Shown: in pieces, positions 14,297-23,487 of the stretch
Layout of the letters: every line of letters starts with the position of its first letter
Numbering within the stretch: the stretch's first letter is position 1
Assembly: GCA_035524275.1 (NCBI GenBank)
Contig: DATKPC010000060.1
Location: 1 to 23,591, forward strand
Direction of reading: 5' to 3'
DNA length: 23,591 nt
Source: DATKPC01 sp035524275
GTDB taxonomy: Bacteria > Pseudomonadota > Gammaproteobacteria > Burkholderiales > Burkholderiaceae_F
The notes under the pieces: model-generated
Seen by the model: the letters and a program-made list of their open reading frames with translations, nothing else
The model's database searches: none
What the model was told of the DNA's origin: nothing
Position numbers and translations under genes: made by a program

Positions 14297-17200
14297 ATGC
14301 GGGAGAGCCACGATCCCAACGAACTGGCCGGTGTCGCGCAGGACATCGCGCCGCTGGCGTGGGTGATCGACGAGATTCGCAGTTCGCTCAACCAGGCCCT
14401 GGCCGGAATCCGCACGTTCCTCGCCAACAAGCAGGACATCGATTCGCTGCGTGCGGCGCGCAACCAGGTGCACCAGACGAACGGCGCGCTGCAGCTGCTC
14501 GACCTGCGCGGGGTTTCGCTGATGACCGAGGCGATCGAGCGCCTGCTGCGCCAGTGGGAGGAGCAGCCGCGCCTTTGCCAGCCGCAGGCTGCGCGGACGG
14601 TCGAGAACGCATCCGCCGCGGTGCTCGCCTACCTCGACGGCCTGCTCTCCGGCCGGCCGAACCAGCCGATCCGGCTGTATCCCTACTATCGCGACATCCT
14701 GCAGTTGAACGGCGCGGCCCGCATCCACCCGGCCGATCTCGTCTTTCCGGACCTGTCGCGGCGGCCGGCGCTGCACCAGATCGAAACGCGTCCGCTCGCC
14801 CCGGAGCAGCTGCGCGCGCGGCGCGCGCGCTACGAGGAGGGCCTGCTCGGATTCCTGCGGAATTCCGAGGATCCGCGCGCGCGGCGCCAGATGCGCGATG
14901 CGCTGGCCGACCTGGAGAACCTGCCCGCGCGCGGCATCGCGCGAAGCTTCTGGTGGGTCGTGCGCGGCCTGCTCGATGCGCTTGACGCACACCAGATACC
15001 GGTCGACATCGACCTGAAGCGCGTCCTGGCACGCCTCAACCTGCAGTTGCGGCGGCTGATCGACGACGGCGGCGCCGTCGCCGAGCGCCTGATGACGGAC
15101 GCGCTCTACTACGTCGGCCGCGCCGACGAGCGCGTCCAGCGGGTCGTCGAGGTGAAGCGCCTCTACGGCCTCGACGCGCTGATGCCGCCGGATTTCGAGC
15201 GGCCGACATTGACCGCGATCGATCCGGAAGCCCTGCGCCGCCTCAAGGAGGCGATGTCGCAGGCGAAGCCGCTGTGGATCCAGCAGAGTTCCGCGGCGAC
15301 GCCGGACCTCGGCAAGTTCGTCCAGGAGCTGCAGGTCGCGCAGCAGGCGGCGCAGGCTCTCGGCGCGGCACCGCTCGTGCGCGTGCTCGACCGGCTGGTC
15401 GCGATCGCGAACGACCGCACGCCGCTGTCGACCGGGGCGCGCGAAGCGCTCGGGATCGAGGTGGCCTCGGCACTGCTGTTCATCGAACTGGGCGTCGACG
15501 AATTGCCCGCGCTCGATGCGGAGTACCCGGGCCGCGCGGAGGCCGTCGTCGCGCGCCTGGACGCGGCGCAGCGCGGCCAGGCGCTGCCCGAAGGCGGGCC
15601 GTGGGAATCGGAGCTCGCGCGCCGCGCGCAGGACCGGCTCACGATGGGTGCCGTCGTGGCCGAGACGAAGGCGACGCTGCGCGAAATCGAGCAGCGCCTC
15701 GACCGCTTCTTCCGCAATCCGGCCGAGCGCGGCGAATTGCCTGAGACGGCGCCGATGTTCGACCAGGTGCGCGGCGTGCTGTCGATGCTGGGGCACGACG
15801 AGCCGGTCGCCGCGCTGCGCAGCGTGCAGCAGGCCGTGGCGAATTTCGTCGACCCGAACGTTCCGCCGCAGCCCGACGAGTTCGTCCGGATCGCGCAGAA
15901 CCTCGGTGCCCTCGGATTCTTCGTCGAGACGCTCGACCAGGAACCGGAGCGTCCGCGCGCCATGTTCCGCTACGACCCGGTCGCCGGCGTGTTCTCGGCC
16001 GATCTCGGCCAGCAGCCGGTCGCAGCCGGCGAGCCCGAGCCGGTGCCCGCCTACGTGCCGCCGCCCGCCACCGACATTTCCGGGCGCGCGGCCGCCGCGG
16101 CTCCGGTGGCATCCCCGATTCAGCCCGCGCCGTCGCCGGCGCCGCAGGTTCCGGCGACACCGGTGCCGTCCGCGCATCCGGAAACGCCGCAACGGCCGGT
16201 GCCGCCGGCGTTCGTGCCGCAGCCGCCGACCGTCGTCGCGGAACGCGTACCGGCGCGCTCCGAGAACCTCGAAGGGAAGGTGAGCGAGCGCCTGGCCTTG
16301 GCCCACCTGCTGTCGCGCCGGCTGCTTCAGGTCCCCACCGACATCGGCACGCGCCAGGCGCTCACCGCGATGCTGCCGCTTCTCGACAACGAGGCGGACC
16401 TCCTCGACGACGCGTCGCTCAAGGGGCGCGTCGCCCAGGCGCGCCAGGCGCTTGCGCAGTTGATCGCGACGCCGGTCGCCGACGTCGCGCGCCGCATCGT
16501 CGACGTCTTCGCGCCTCCCGCGCCGCCGCCGCCACCGGCCTTGACCGCTCCGCTGCCCACGACGCAGGCGGCCCACGATCGCGAACTGCTGGAGATCTTC
16601 GTCGACGAGGCGCACGAGGTGCTCGAGACGATCGACGCCGGGCTCGAAGGCGTGCGCCGCGCACCCGACGACGTCGAGGCGATGACGGCGGTGCGGCGGG
16701 CGTTCCACACGCTGAAGGGCTCGAGCCGGATGGTCGGGCTCAAGGCCTTCGGCGAGGGCGCCTGGGCGATCGAGCAATGCTTCAACCTGTGGCTGGCCCA
16801 GGCCCGGCCCGCCACCGAGGATCTCATCGCGCTCGCGACGACGGCGCGGCGCCTGATGCGCAACTGGATCGCGCAGGTCGGCGCGAATCCGGACGCATCG
16901 CTCGACGTCGCGCCGCTCGTGCATGCCGCGCAGCATGTCCGCGAAGGCGGCGCCTTCGCCTATGGCGGCAACATTCCGTCGGCGCCGGCCGACTCGCCCG
17001 GCCCAAAAGGTGACGGCAGCCCGGCGCAGATCTCGTCGCCGGTGCTGCCGGGCGCCAACCAGTCGCAGCCCGGCTTCGATGCCCAGCCGGCGGCCGGCCA
17101 TCCGGCCCAGCTGGATGCGCCGGTAACCGACGACATCGCCGCCGGCGACCACCCGCCGCGCGAACGCGGCGCCGATGCGCAGCGGCATGCCGCCGCCGAC

Positions 17201-20200
17201 GCCGGACACGTTCCCGAAGGCTCGATCCCGCCCGCGTCGGCCGACGCGTTCCCGTCGGCGGCCGCGGATTCGGCGTTCTTCCCGGGGGACGAAACGCTCG
17301 ACTTCGATGCGCCGCTTGCCGCCGACGACGACCCGCTGTCGGCGTTTTCCGGCGACCTGCTCGCCGGTTCCATCGCCGATGCGTCGGACGCGGGCAGCGA
17401 GGAGGCGGCATTGCGCGACGTCGATGCGCGCGACGGCGCCTTCGAACCGCTTCCGCCTTTCGACGCCGATGCGGTCGTCGAACTTCCGCCCGTCGAGACC
17501 ACTCACGGTGCCGCGGCCATCGAGCCGGCCGCTCGGGCAATCGTCGCCGAGCCCCCGCGGCCGATGGAGGAACCTCGCGTCGAGCCGATCGACGAGGCGG
17601 CCGCGCCGCTGTTCGAGGCCATGTCGCCGGAGCCTCCGGCCGGCGTGGCGGACTCGAGCGGTGGCCGAGGCGACGAAACGCGCCGGATCGGCCCGATCGA
17701 AATCAGCCATGGGCTTTACTCGGTGTTCCTCGCCGAAGCCGACGAATGCGTCCGCACGCTGCTGCAGGACGTCTCCGAGTGGCGCTACGAGGCGACGCGC
17801 CCGCCGTCGCACAACGCGATGCGGCGCGCGCATTCCCTGGCCGGGATTTCCGCGACGGTCGGGTTGAGGCCGGTCTGGAACCTCGCGGATCCGCTCGACG
17901 ACCTGCTGACGGAACTCGGGCGCGGCGCAAGTTCCGCCGACGGTCCGGCGAGCGATCTGGCTGGCACGTCGGCGTCCGCGCACGCGACGCCGTTGCTGAG
18001 CGCCCCGCAGTTCGACGTGCTGGAGCGCGTCGTCGAGCGCATCCGCGGCATGCTGCACGTGTTCGCCGCCGGGCTCTATCCGAACGACGCGCCGCTCGAG
18101 GCCGGCGCGATCCAGGACATGCTGCGCGTCGTGCGGGCGCAGGAGTCCTGGCGCCTCGGCGACCACGGCGCGTCGGCGGCATCGCCGCCGCAATCCCTCG
18201 CGGCGACGGCGCCGGAACCGGCGCGCGAAACGGCGTCGCGCGAGATCCCGCCGCCGATGCAGCCGCCTGCACCGGAGCCGGCAGCGGGCGACCCGGTCGA
18301 TGACCTGGACTCGGACCAAGCGGCGCCATCGAGCCAGGCTTCGATCAGCCTTCCCGAGGATGTCCTCGCGCTGATCAGCGACATCAATCTCGACCTGGAT
18401 GTGCCTCCGGATTCGAGCCATGCTCCGGCCGACGCCGCTTCCGGCGAGCCGATCGCCGGCGCCCACGATGTCGACGCACGCGACGTCACCGGCCATCACG
18501 TCGCTGGCCATGACGGCGCCGCGCCCGCCGATGCGGATGCAGGTGCGGATGCGGATGTGGGCGCGCCCGCGCTCGACGCGATCGGGGCGGCGCACGAGGC
18601 CGACTTCGATCCGTTCTCGCCGCCGCCGGCGCAATTTGCCGCCGGGCCCGACGCGGCGAACGACCTGTCCGGTATCCAGCCCGCAGGCGTACCCGCGCAG
18701 GAACCGGAATCGACCGTCTCGGAAATCGTTCCGTCGCGCGGTGTCGTGATTCCGCTCGTGCGGCCCGCCGCGACGTCGACGGCGCCCGTCGTCGGGCCGC
18801 CGTACCTGGCGCCCGGCGTAACCTCCGACGCGACGGCCCTGCCGGAAGGCGTGGGGACGCTGCTGCCGCTGCGCGCGGAACCGGTGGACGGGGAAGCGCC
18901 CGAGGAAGCGGGTCGTCGCGAACCGTCGATCGACCGTGGCGACGACGCGGCGCACGCATGGACCGGCGACTCGCGCATCGCCGGCCATCCGGAGTCCCTT
19001 GCCGACGCGCCGCCGCTCGATGCGCCTCGCGAACCGGCACGGACGGTAGCGGGTGCCGCGGCGAAGTCGCTCGCCGAGCGCCTCGCGGCGAACTTCGCCG
19101 CGGCGGCCGCCGTCGCGTCGACCGAGCCGGGGCCGGGCCCCGGGCCGGCCGCACCGGAGGCGCCGGCCGTCGAGCCGCCGCCGCGCGCCCGCGACGAACT
19201 GGATCCGGATCTGCTGCCCGTCTTCGTCACCGAGGCGCAGGACCTGTTGCCGGCGATAGGGACGCAGCTGCGGGCGCTTGCCGGCAGTCCGAACGATCGC
19301 GAGGTGGCCCGCGACCTGATGCGCCGCCTGCACACGGTCAAGGGCAGCGCCCGGATGGCCGGCGCGATGAGCCTCGGCGACATGGTTCACGACATGGAGG
19401 CGCGGATCGAGTCGGCGATGCAACTCGTCAACGTCCCCAGCGTGATCGTCGACGACCTGCAGACGCAGTTCGACCACGTGCTGTCGCGCTTCGAGGCGCT
19501 GCAGGCGGGCCGCGACGCGCCGTCGGATGGCGCGGCCGCCGCGGCCGCGGCGATGCCCGCCGACGCGTCCGCGATGCCGATCGCCGCCGCGACCGCGCCG
19601 ATCGAGGCGGTCGCCCTCGGGGGCGCCCTGGCGGCGGCGCCGGTCGCCGCGGCGGGCGGGGCGGCGCCGCCGGCCGCGGCGGCATTCGTCCGCGTTCGCG
19701 CCGACATCCTCGACAAGCTGGTCGATCACGCCGGCGAGGTCGCGATTTCCCGCTCGAAGCTGGAGAACGAGGTCGGGACGCTGAAGTCGGCGCTGAGCGA
19801 TCTCACCGAGAACATCGGGCGGTTGCGCACGCAGCTGCGCGAGGTCGAGATCCAGGCCGACGCGCAGATCCAGGCGCGTGCCGACCAGCTGTCCAAGGAA
19901 TCCGCCGCATTCGATCCGCTGGAGTTCGACCGCTATTCGCGCCTGCAGGAGCTGACGCGCCTGCTCGCGGAGTCGGTCGAGGACGTCGCGATGGTCCAGA
20001 GCAACATGCTGCGGGACCTGCAGTCCGCCGACAACGACCTCTCGGCGCAGTCGCGCCTGACGCGCGACCTGCAGCAGCAGCTGATGCGCGTGCGGCTGGT
20101 GCCGTTCTCGAACGTCGCCGAGCGCCTCTACCGCGTCGCGCGCCAGACCTCCAAGGAGGTCGGCAAGCGCATCAACCTCGAGATCCGCGGCGGCACGACC

Positions 20201-21505
20201 GAGATCGACCGCAGCGTGCTGGAGAGGATGGCGGCGCCGTTCGAGCACCTGCTGCGCAATTCGATCGTTCACGGCCTGGAAACCCCGCACGACCGCGTCG
20301 CATCCGGCAAGCCGGAGACCGGCGAGCTGCTGCTCGAGGTCTCGCAGCAGGGCAACGAGATCGTCGTCGTCTATTCGGACGACGGGGCGGGACTGAACCT
20401 CGACCGGATCCGCCGGCGCGGCATCGAGAAGCAGCTGATCGGCGCGAACCAGGTCGTCAGCGACCGCGATCTCATCGAGATGATCTTCGCCCCCGGCTTC
20501 TCGACGGCGACCGAGGTGACCGAACTCGCCGGGCGCGGCGTCGGGCTGGATGTCGTCCGCTCCGAACTCGCGTCGTTCGGCGGCCGCATCGCGGTCGCGA
20601 CCGAGGCCGGGCGCGGCACGCGGTTCACGCTCTACCTGCCGCTCACGCTGAGCGTGACGCAGGTCGTGCTGGCGACGATCGGGCAGCGGCGCTTCGCGAT
20701 CCCCGCGGGGATGGTCGAGCAGGTCAAGCGTTTCCGTCCGGCCTGGGTCGAGGCGGCGCTTCGCGACGGTGTCGTCGACGTCGCGCCGTACGGCACGCTC
20801 GTCGTCCGCCCGCTGGCGCAGCTCCTCGGCGAGGACCTTCCGCTGGCGTTCCCGAAGCAGACCCCGCTCGCGGTCCTGCGCTCGGGCGAGGACCGGCTTG
20901 CGATCGTCGCCGACGAGATCTCGAGCAACCAGGAAGTCGTCGTCAAGAACGTCGGGCCGCAGGTGTCGCGCCTGGCCGGACTGCTCGGCGCGACGATCCT
21001 CGGTACCGGCGAGATCGTGCTGATCGTGAATCCGGTCCAGCTGATCGCACGCGCGCCGGAGCCGCCGCAGTTCGAGCCGCCGACCGAGGGCGGCGGCGAG
21101 GAGCGCGAGGCACGCGCGCTCGACGCCGGCGCCACGATTCTCGTCGTCGACGATTCGCTGACGGTTCGCCGCGTCACGCAGCGCCTGCTGGAGCGGCAGG
21201 GCTACTCGGTGATCCTGGCGAAGGACGGCGTCGACGCGCTGCGCCGGATCCAGGAAACGCGGCCGGACCTGATGCTCGTCGACATCGAGATGCCGCGGAT
21301 GGACGGCTTCGACCTGACGCGGAACATCCGCGGCAATCCGGCGACGCGCGCGATACCGATCATCATCATCACGTCGCGGACGGCCGAGAAGCACCGCCGC
21401 GTCGCGTTCGAGATCGGCGTCAACGAGTACCTCGGCAAGCCGTACCGCGACGAGGAACTGCTGGAACTGATCCGTCGCTATCTCGGCCTGCGGACGCCGG
21501 CTTGA
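14297..21505 (+). CDS. pilL: Pil-Chp hybrid chemotaxis histidine kinase PilL/ChpA
   Basis: A giant CheA-like kinase, 2402 residues (P. aeruginosa ChpA is about 2470). It takes the PilJ/PilI signal and phosphorylates PilG and PilH. Histidine phosphotransfer-like motifs are His59 (NQVHQTNGAL), His804 (AFHTLKGSSRMVG), His1179 (RAHSLAGISATVG) and His1679 (LHTVKGSARMAG). A dimerisation helix region lies near 1840-1920. The ATPase domain has N-box HLLRNSIVHGLE (Asn1988), DDGAGL near 2028 and GRGVGLDVV near 2078. A CheW-like domain spans about 2111-2255. The C-terminal receiver (2279-2402) has phospho-acceptor Asp2329. Long Ala/Pro/Asp-rich linkers, for example about 885-1130 and 1300-1630, separate the phosphotransfer units. 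The ATG at 14297 has GGAG nine bases upstream; a TTG six codons earlier is less likely. Adaptation enzymes PilK and ChpB are not encoded alongside. Confidence 0.95.
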   Translation: MRESHDPNELAGVAQDIAPLAWVIDEIRSSLNQALAGIRTFLANKQDIDSLRAARNQVHQTNGALQLLDLRGVSLMTEAIERLLRQWEEQPRLCQPQAARTVENASAAVLAYLDGLLSGRPNQPIRLYPYYRDILQLNGAARIHPADLVFPDLSRRPALHQIETRPLAPEQLRARRARYEEGLLGFLRNSEDPRARRQMRDALADLENLPARGIARSFWWVVRGLLDALDAHQIPVDIDLKRVLARLNLQLRRLIDDGGAVAERLMTDALYYVGRADERVQRVVEVKRLYGLDALMPPDFERPTLTAIDPEALRRLKEAMSQAKPLWIQQSSAATPDLGKFVQELQVAQQAAQALGAAPLVRVLDRLVAIANDRTPLSTGAREALGIEVASALLFIELGVDELPALDAEYPGRAEAVVARLDAAQRGQALPEGGPWESELARRAQDRLTMGAVVAETKATLREIEQRLDRFFRNPAERGELPETAPMFDQVRGVLSMLGHDEPVAALRSVQQAVANFVDPNVPPQPDEFVRIAQNLGALGFFVETLDQEPERPRAMFRYDPVAGVFSADLGQQPVAAGEPEPVPAYVPPPATDISGRAAAAAPVASPIQPAPSPAPQVPATPVPSAHPETPQRPVPPAFVPQPPTVVAERVPARSENLEGKVSERLALAHLLSRRLLQVPTDIGTRQALTAMLPLLDNEADLLDDASLKGRVAQARQALAQLIATPVADVARRIVDVFAPPAPPPPPALTAPLPTTQAAHDRELLEIFVDEAHEVLETIDAGLEGVRRAPDDVEAMTAVRRAFHTLKGSSRMVGLKAFGEGAWAIEQCFNLWLAQARPATEDLIALATTARRLMRNWIAQVGANPDASLDVAPLVHAAQHVREGGAFAYGGNIPSAPADSPGPKGDGSPAQISSPVLPGANQSQPGFDAQPAAGHPAQLDAPVTDDIAAGDHPPRERGADAQRHAAADAGHVPEGSIPPASADAFPSAAADSAFFPGDETLDFDAPLAADDDPLSAFSGDLLAGSIADASDAGSEEAALRDVDARDGAFEPLPPFDADAVVELPPVETTHGAAAIEPAARAIVAEPPRPMEEPRVEPIDEAAAPLFEAMSPEPPAGVADSSGGRGDETRRIGPIEISHGLYSVFLAEADECVRTLLQDVSEWRYEATRPPSHNAMRRAHSLAGISATVGLRPVWNLADPLDDLLTELGRGASSADGPASDLAGTSASAHATPLLSAPQFDVLERVVERIRGMLHVFAAGLYPNDAPLEAGAIQDMLRVVRAQESWRLGDHGASAASPPQSLAATAPEPARETASREIPPPMQPPAPEPAAGDPVDDLDSDQAAPSSQASISLPEDVLALISDINLDLDVPPDSSHAPADAASGEPIAGAHDVDARDVTGHHVAGHDGAAPADADAGADADVGAPALDAIGAAHEADFDPFSPPPAQFAAGPDAANDLSGIQPAGVPAQEPESTVSEIVPSRGVVIPLVRPAATSTAPVVGPPYLAPGVTSDATALPEGVGTLLPLRAEPVDGEAPEEAGRREPSIDRGDDAAHAWTGDSRIAGHPESLADAPPLDAPREPARTVAGAAAKSLAERLAANFAAAAAVASTEPGPGPGPAAPEAPAVEPPPRARDELDPDLLPVFVTEAQDLLPAIGTQLRALAGSPNDREVARDLMRRLHTVKGSARMAGAMSLGDMVHDMEARIESAMQLVNVPSVIVDDLQTQFDHVLSRFEALQAGRDAPSDGAAAAAAAMPADASAMPIAAATAPIEAVALGGALAAAPVAAAGGAAPPAAAAFVRVRADILDKLVDHAGEVAISRSKLENEVGTLKSALSDLTENIGRLRTQLREVEIQADAQIQARADQLSKESAAFDPLEFDRYSRLQELTRLLAESVEDVAMVQSNMLRDLQSADNDLSAQSRLTRDLQQQLMRVRLVPFSNVAERLYRVARQTSKEVGKRINLEIRGGTTEIDRSVLERMAAPFEHLLRNSIVHGLETPHDRVASGKPETGELLLEVSQQGNEIVVVYSDDGAGLNLDRIRRRGIEKQLIGANQVVSDRDLIEMIFAPGFSTATEVTELAGRGVGLDVVRSELASFGGRIAVATEAGRGTRFTLYLPLTLSVTQVVLATIGQRRFAIPAGMVEQVKRFRPAWVEAALRDGVVDVAPYGTLVVRPLAQLLGEDLPLAFPKQTPLAVLRSGEDRLAIVADEISSNQEVVVKNVGPQVSRLAGLLGATILGTGEIVLIVNPVQLIARAPEPPQFEPPTEGGGEEREARALDAGATILVVDDSLTVRRVTQRLLERQGYSVILAKDGVDALRRIQETRPDLMLVDIEMPRMDGFDLTRNIRGNPATRAIPIIIITSRTAEKHRRVAFEIGVNEYLGKPYRDEELLELIRRYLGLRTPA

Positions 21506-22599
21506 CCGGGCGGCGCTCGATCTGGCCCGTCGGCGACGCCGGCGTCGGCGTCATCGACCAGGCCGCGCTGCCGTTCCGCTATGCCGAACGGACGCTGCGC
21601 AGCGACGCCGACATCGCGGAAGCGATCTCGACGATGGTCGTGCGCGGCGCCCCGTTGATCGGCATCGCAGCCGCCTACGGCTTGGCCCTGGCGCTTCGCG
21701 CCGATCCGTCCGACGCGTCGGCGCGTGCAGCGCACGCCCGCCTGCTGGCGACCCGGCCGACGGCGGTCAACCTGGGCTGGGCGCTCGACCGGGTGGCGCG
21801 CACCGTCGCGCCGCTGCCGCCGCCCGAGCGCGCGGCGGCCGCCTGGGACGTCGCCTGCGCGATGGCGGAGGAGGACGTCGCGGTCAATCGAGCGATCGGC
21901 GAGCACGGCGCGGCGCTGATCCGCGACGTCTTCCGGCGCCGGCAGCGGCGCGTCAACATCCTGACGCACTGCAATGCCGGACGTCTTGCCGCGGTGGCTC
22001 ATGGGACGGCGCTCGCGGCGATCTACCGCGCACACGCCGACGGCGTTCCGATCCACGTCTGGGTCGACGAAACGCGGCCGCGCAACCAGGGGCTGTTGAC
22101 GGCGTGGGAACTCGCTGACGCGGCGGTGTCCCACGCGCTCGTGGCCGACAACGCCGGCGGCGTGCTGATGCAGCGCGGCGACGTCGATCTCGTCGTCGTC
22201 GGGGCCGACCGCGTGAGCGGCGCCGGCGACGTCTGCAACAAGGTCGGGACCTACCTGAAGGCACTGGCCGCATTCGATTGCGGCGTGCCGTTCTATGCTG
22301 CGGTGCCGTCGTCGACGATCGACTGGGCGCTGGTCGACGCGCAGCGCGAGATCACGATCGAGGACCGCGATCCGGAGGAGCTGCGCGTCGTGTCCGGCAT
22401 CCTGGCCGACGGACGCGTCGGCGCGGTGCGTCTCGCGTCGCGCGAGACGCCGACGGCGAATCCGGCCTTCGACGTCACGCCGGCGCGGTTCGTGAGCGGC
22501 ATCGTGACGGAGCTCGGCACCTTTGCCCCCGCAAGCCTGGCGTCGCAGCGGGCTCGGCTGGAGCCGGCCGTAGGGATTCGACGCTCCGGGAACACGTAA
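21502..22599 (+). CDS. mtnA: S-methyl-5-thioribose-1-phosphate isomerase
   Basis: Converts 5-methylthioribose-1-phosphate to 5-methylthioribulose-1-phosphate in methionine salvage; cytoplasmic. It has 365 residues, close to the usual 350-365. Family signatures are MVVRGAPLIGIAAAYGLAL, NILTHCNAGRLA with catalytic-position Cys157, WVDETRPRNQG, and VVVGADRVSGAGDVCNKVGTY with catalytic-position Asp236. These separate it from regulatory eIF2B-type paralogues. The start is a TTG whose last bases overlap the pilL stop (TTGA). No ATG or GTG lies between it and conserved sequence, so the TTG is well supported. No other salvage gene (mtnK, mtnB, mtnC, mtnD or mtnP) is in the window. Confidence 0.95.
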   Translation: MTGRRSIWPVGDAGVGVIDQAALPFRYAERTLRSDADIAEAISTMVVRGAPLIGIAAAYGLALALRADPSDASARAAHARLLATRPTAVNLGWALDRVARTVAPLPPPERAAAAWDVACAMAEEDVAVNRAIGEHGAALIRDVFRRRQRRVNILTHCNAGRLAAVAHGTALAAIYRAHADGVPIHVWVDETRPRNQGLLTAWELADAAVSHALVADNAGGVLMQRGDVDLVVVGADRVSGAGDVCNKVGTYLKALAAFDCGVPFYAAVPSSTIDWALVDAQREITIEDRDPEELRVVSGILADGRVGAVRLASRETPTANPAFDVTPARFVSGIVTELGTFAPASLASQRARLEPAVGIRRSGNT

Positions 22600-22600
22600 G

Positions 22601-22638
22601 ATTTTCCGGTTGCGGGTGCCCGGCGCGAACCGGAAAAT
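22601..22638. repeat. Inverted repeat after mtnA
   Basis: ATTTTCCGGTT (22601-22611) pairs perfectly with AACCGGAAAAT (22628-22638) around a 16-base GC-rich loop. It begins one base after the mtnA stop and ends 21 bases before the next start. The A/T ends of both arms give a weak bidirectional-terminator look, but no free T-run follows. It could also be a regulator site controlling the downstream gene. Confidence 0.5.
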
Positions 22639-22659
22639 GACGCATCTGCCTGGAACCCG

Positions 22660-23421
22660 ATGCAAGCCGCCGACCTGACATCGAGATCGCCGACGCCGGC
22701 CGCGCGCTGGCCCGCGTCGGCTTTCCACGCCGTCACCGACGGCTGGGCGGGCGAGGCGTCCGTGTGCGCCACGATGTGGCCGACCCGCTCGCTGCTGACG
22801 CGCGAGCGCTGGTTCGACGAGTTGTACCTGTGGACCGAGGGGTTCCAGGCCACGACGATGCAGCGCGCGCGGATCCAGCTCGCGGCCATCGACAGCGCGT
22901 TCAGGATGCTGGAGCGGGAGCGCGTCGAGCGCATCGGATTGACGCTGTCGTTCGGCACCGTCGAGCGCTGCCTCGACGAGCTGGCGAGCGCCTTCGATTC
23001 GCACCCGCTCGTCGCGCATCGCGTCGTCGTGATGCTGCGCGGCTCGATGGAGCGGCTGCGCTCGCGCTATCGGCTGCGCGCCTTTTCCGACATGCTGCGT
23101 GCCGTGCGCATTCCGGTCGGCTACCGCATCTCGATGCCGCGGATCAGCATGGAGCTGAAGGCGCTCGACTTCCTCGAGCCCGATTTCGCGAAGATGCTGG
23201 TGCCCTCGTCGACGCGCATCGAGTACTGGCAGGACTTCATGCTCGAGGCTCGCGTCGCCGGCATCCACCCGGAGTGGATGATCGTCGCCGGGCTCGAGAC
23301 GACGGCGCAGCTGGAACTGGCGCAGGACGTCGGAATCCGCTTCGGACAGGGGCATGCGGTGCGCGCGCCCTACGTACCGCCGATGCGCGCTCCCGCCGAG
23401 ATGACCGCGGACTTCGCGTAG
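22660..23421 (+). CDS. Degenerate EAL-domain protein, probably not an active phosphodiesterase
   Basis: A 253-residue soluble protein whose second half follows the EAL (c-di-GMP phosphodiesterase) fold. LEPDFAKML (172-180) aligns with the LxPDYIKID strand, and VAGLETTAQLELAQDVGIRFGQGHAVRAP (209-237) aligns with the AEGVET-QL-LG-QGY-F-P block. Catalytic positions are largely lost: there is no EAL triad near the N-terminus, the NxS asparagine is replaced (LTLS, 94-97), the DDFG metal-binding pair is replaced by ISMPR (157-161), and KID is KML. Only Lys178 and Glu213 remain. The family includes non-catalytic members acting as c-di-GMP receptors or protein-protein regulators. It lies at the end of the pil-chp/mtnA run, so a role in pilus control is plausible but inferred. 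ATG 22660 has only a weak GGA upstream. Confidence 0.75.
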   Translation: MQAADLTSRSPTPAARWPASAFHAVTDGWAGEASVCATMWPTRSLLTRERWFDELYLWTEGFQATTMQRARIQLAAIDSAFRMLERERVERIGLTLSFGTVERCLDELASAFDSHPLVAHRVVVMLRGSMERLRSRYRLRAFSDMLRAVRIPVGYRISMPRISMELKALDFLEPDFAKMLVPSSTRIEYWQDFMLEARVAGIHPEWMIVAGLETTAQLELAQDVGIRFGQGHAVRAPYVPPMRAPAEMTADFA

Positions 23422-23487
23422 GAGACCGCGTCCGGTCGGCGCGTCGCATCCGCCCTCTCCATGAACCATAGCTGATTTGTGGGTGGA

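Noticed and set aside
17300..18600. Repeated GAC/GCG-rich stretches in pilL that might look like a tandem repeat array.
   Set aside because: They are irregular, remain in frame, and encode Ala/Asp/Pro linkers; there are no regular repeat-spacer units, so this is not a CRISPR array.
14270..21394. A 2374-codon open frame on the minus strand opposite pilL.
   Set aside because: It is Arg/Asp/His-rich with no family motif and mirrors the codon pattern of the clearly real pilL gene; high GC removes stop codons from the opposite strand.
21478..23469. A 663-codon minus-strand frame opposite mtnA and the EAL-like gene.
   Set aside because: Arg-rich composition with no motif, covering a clear isomerase gene in another frame; a GC artefact.
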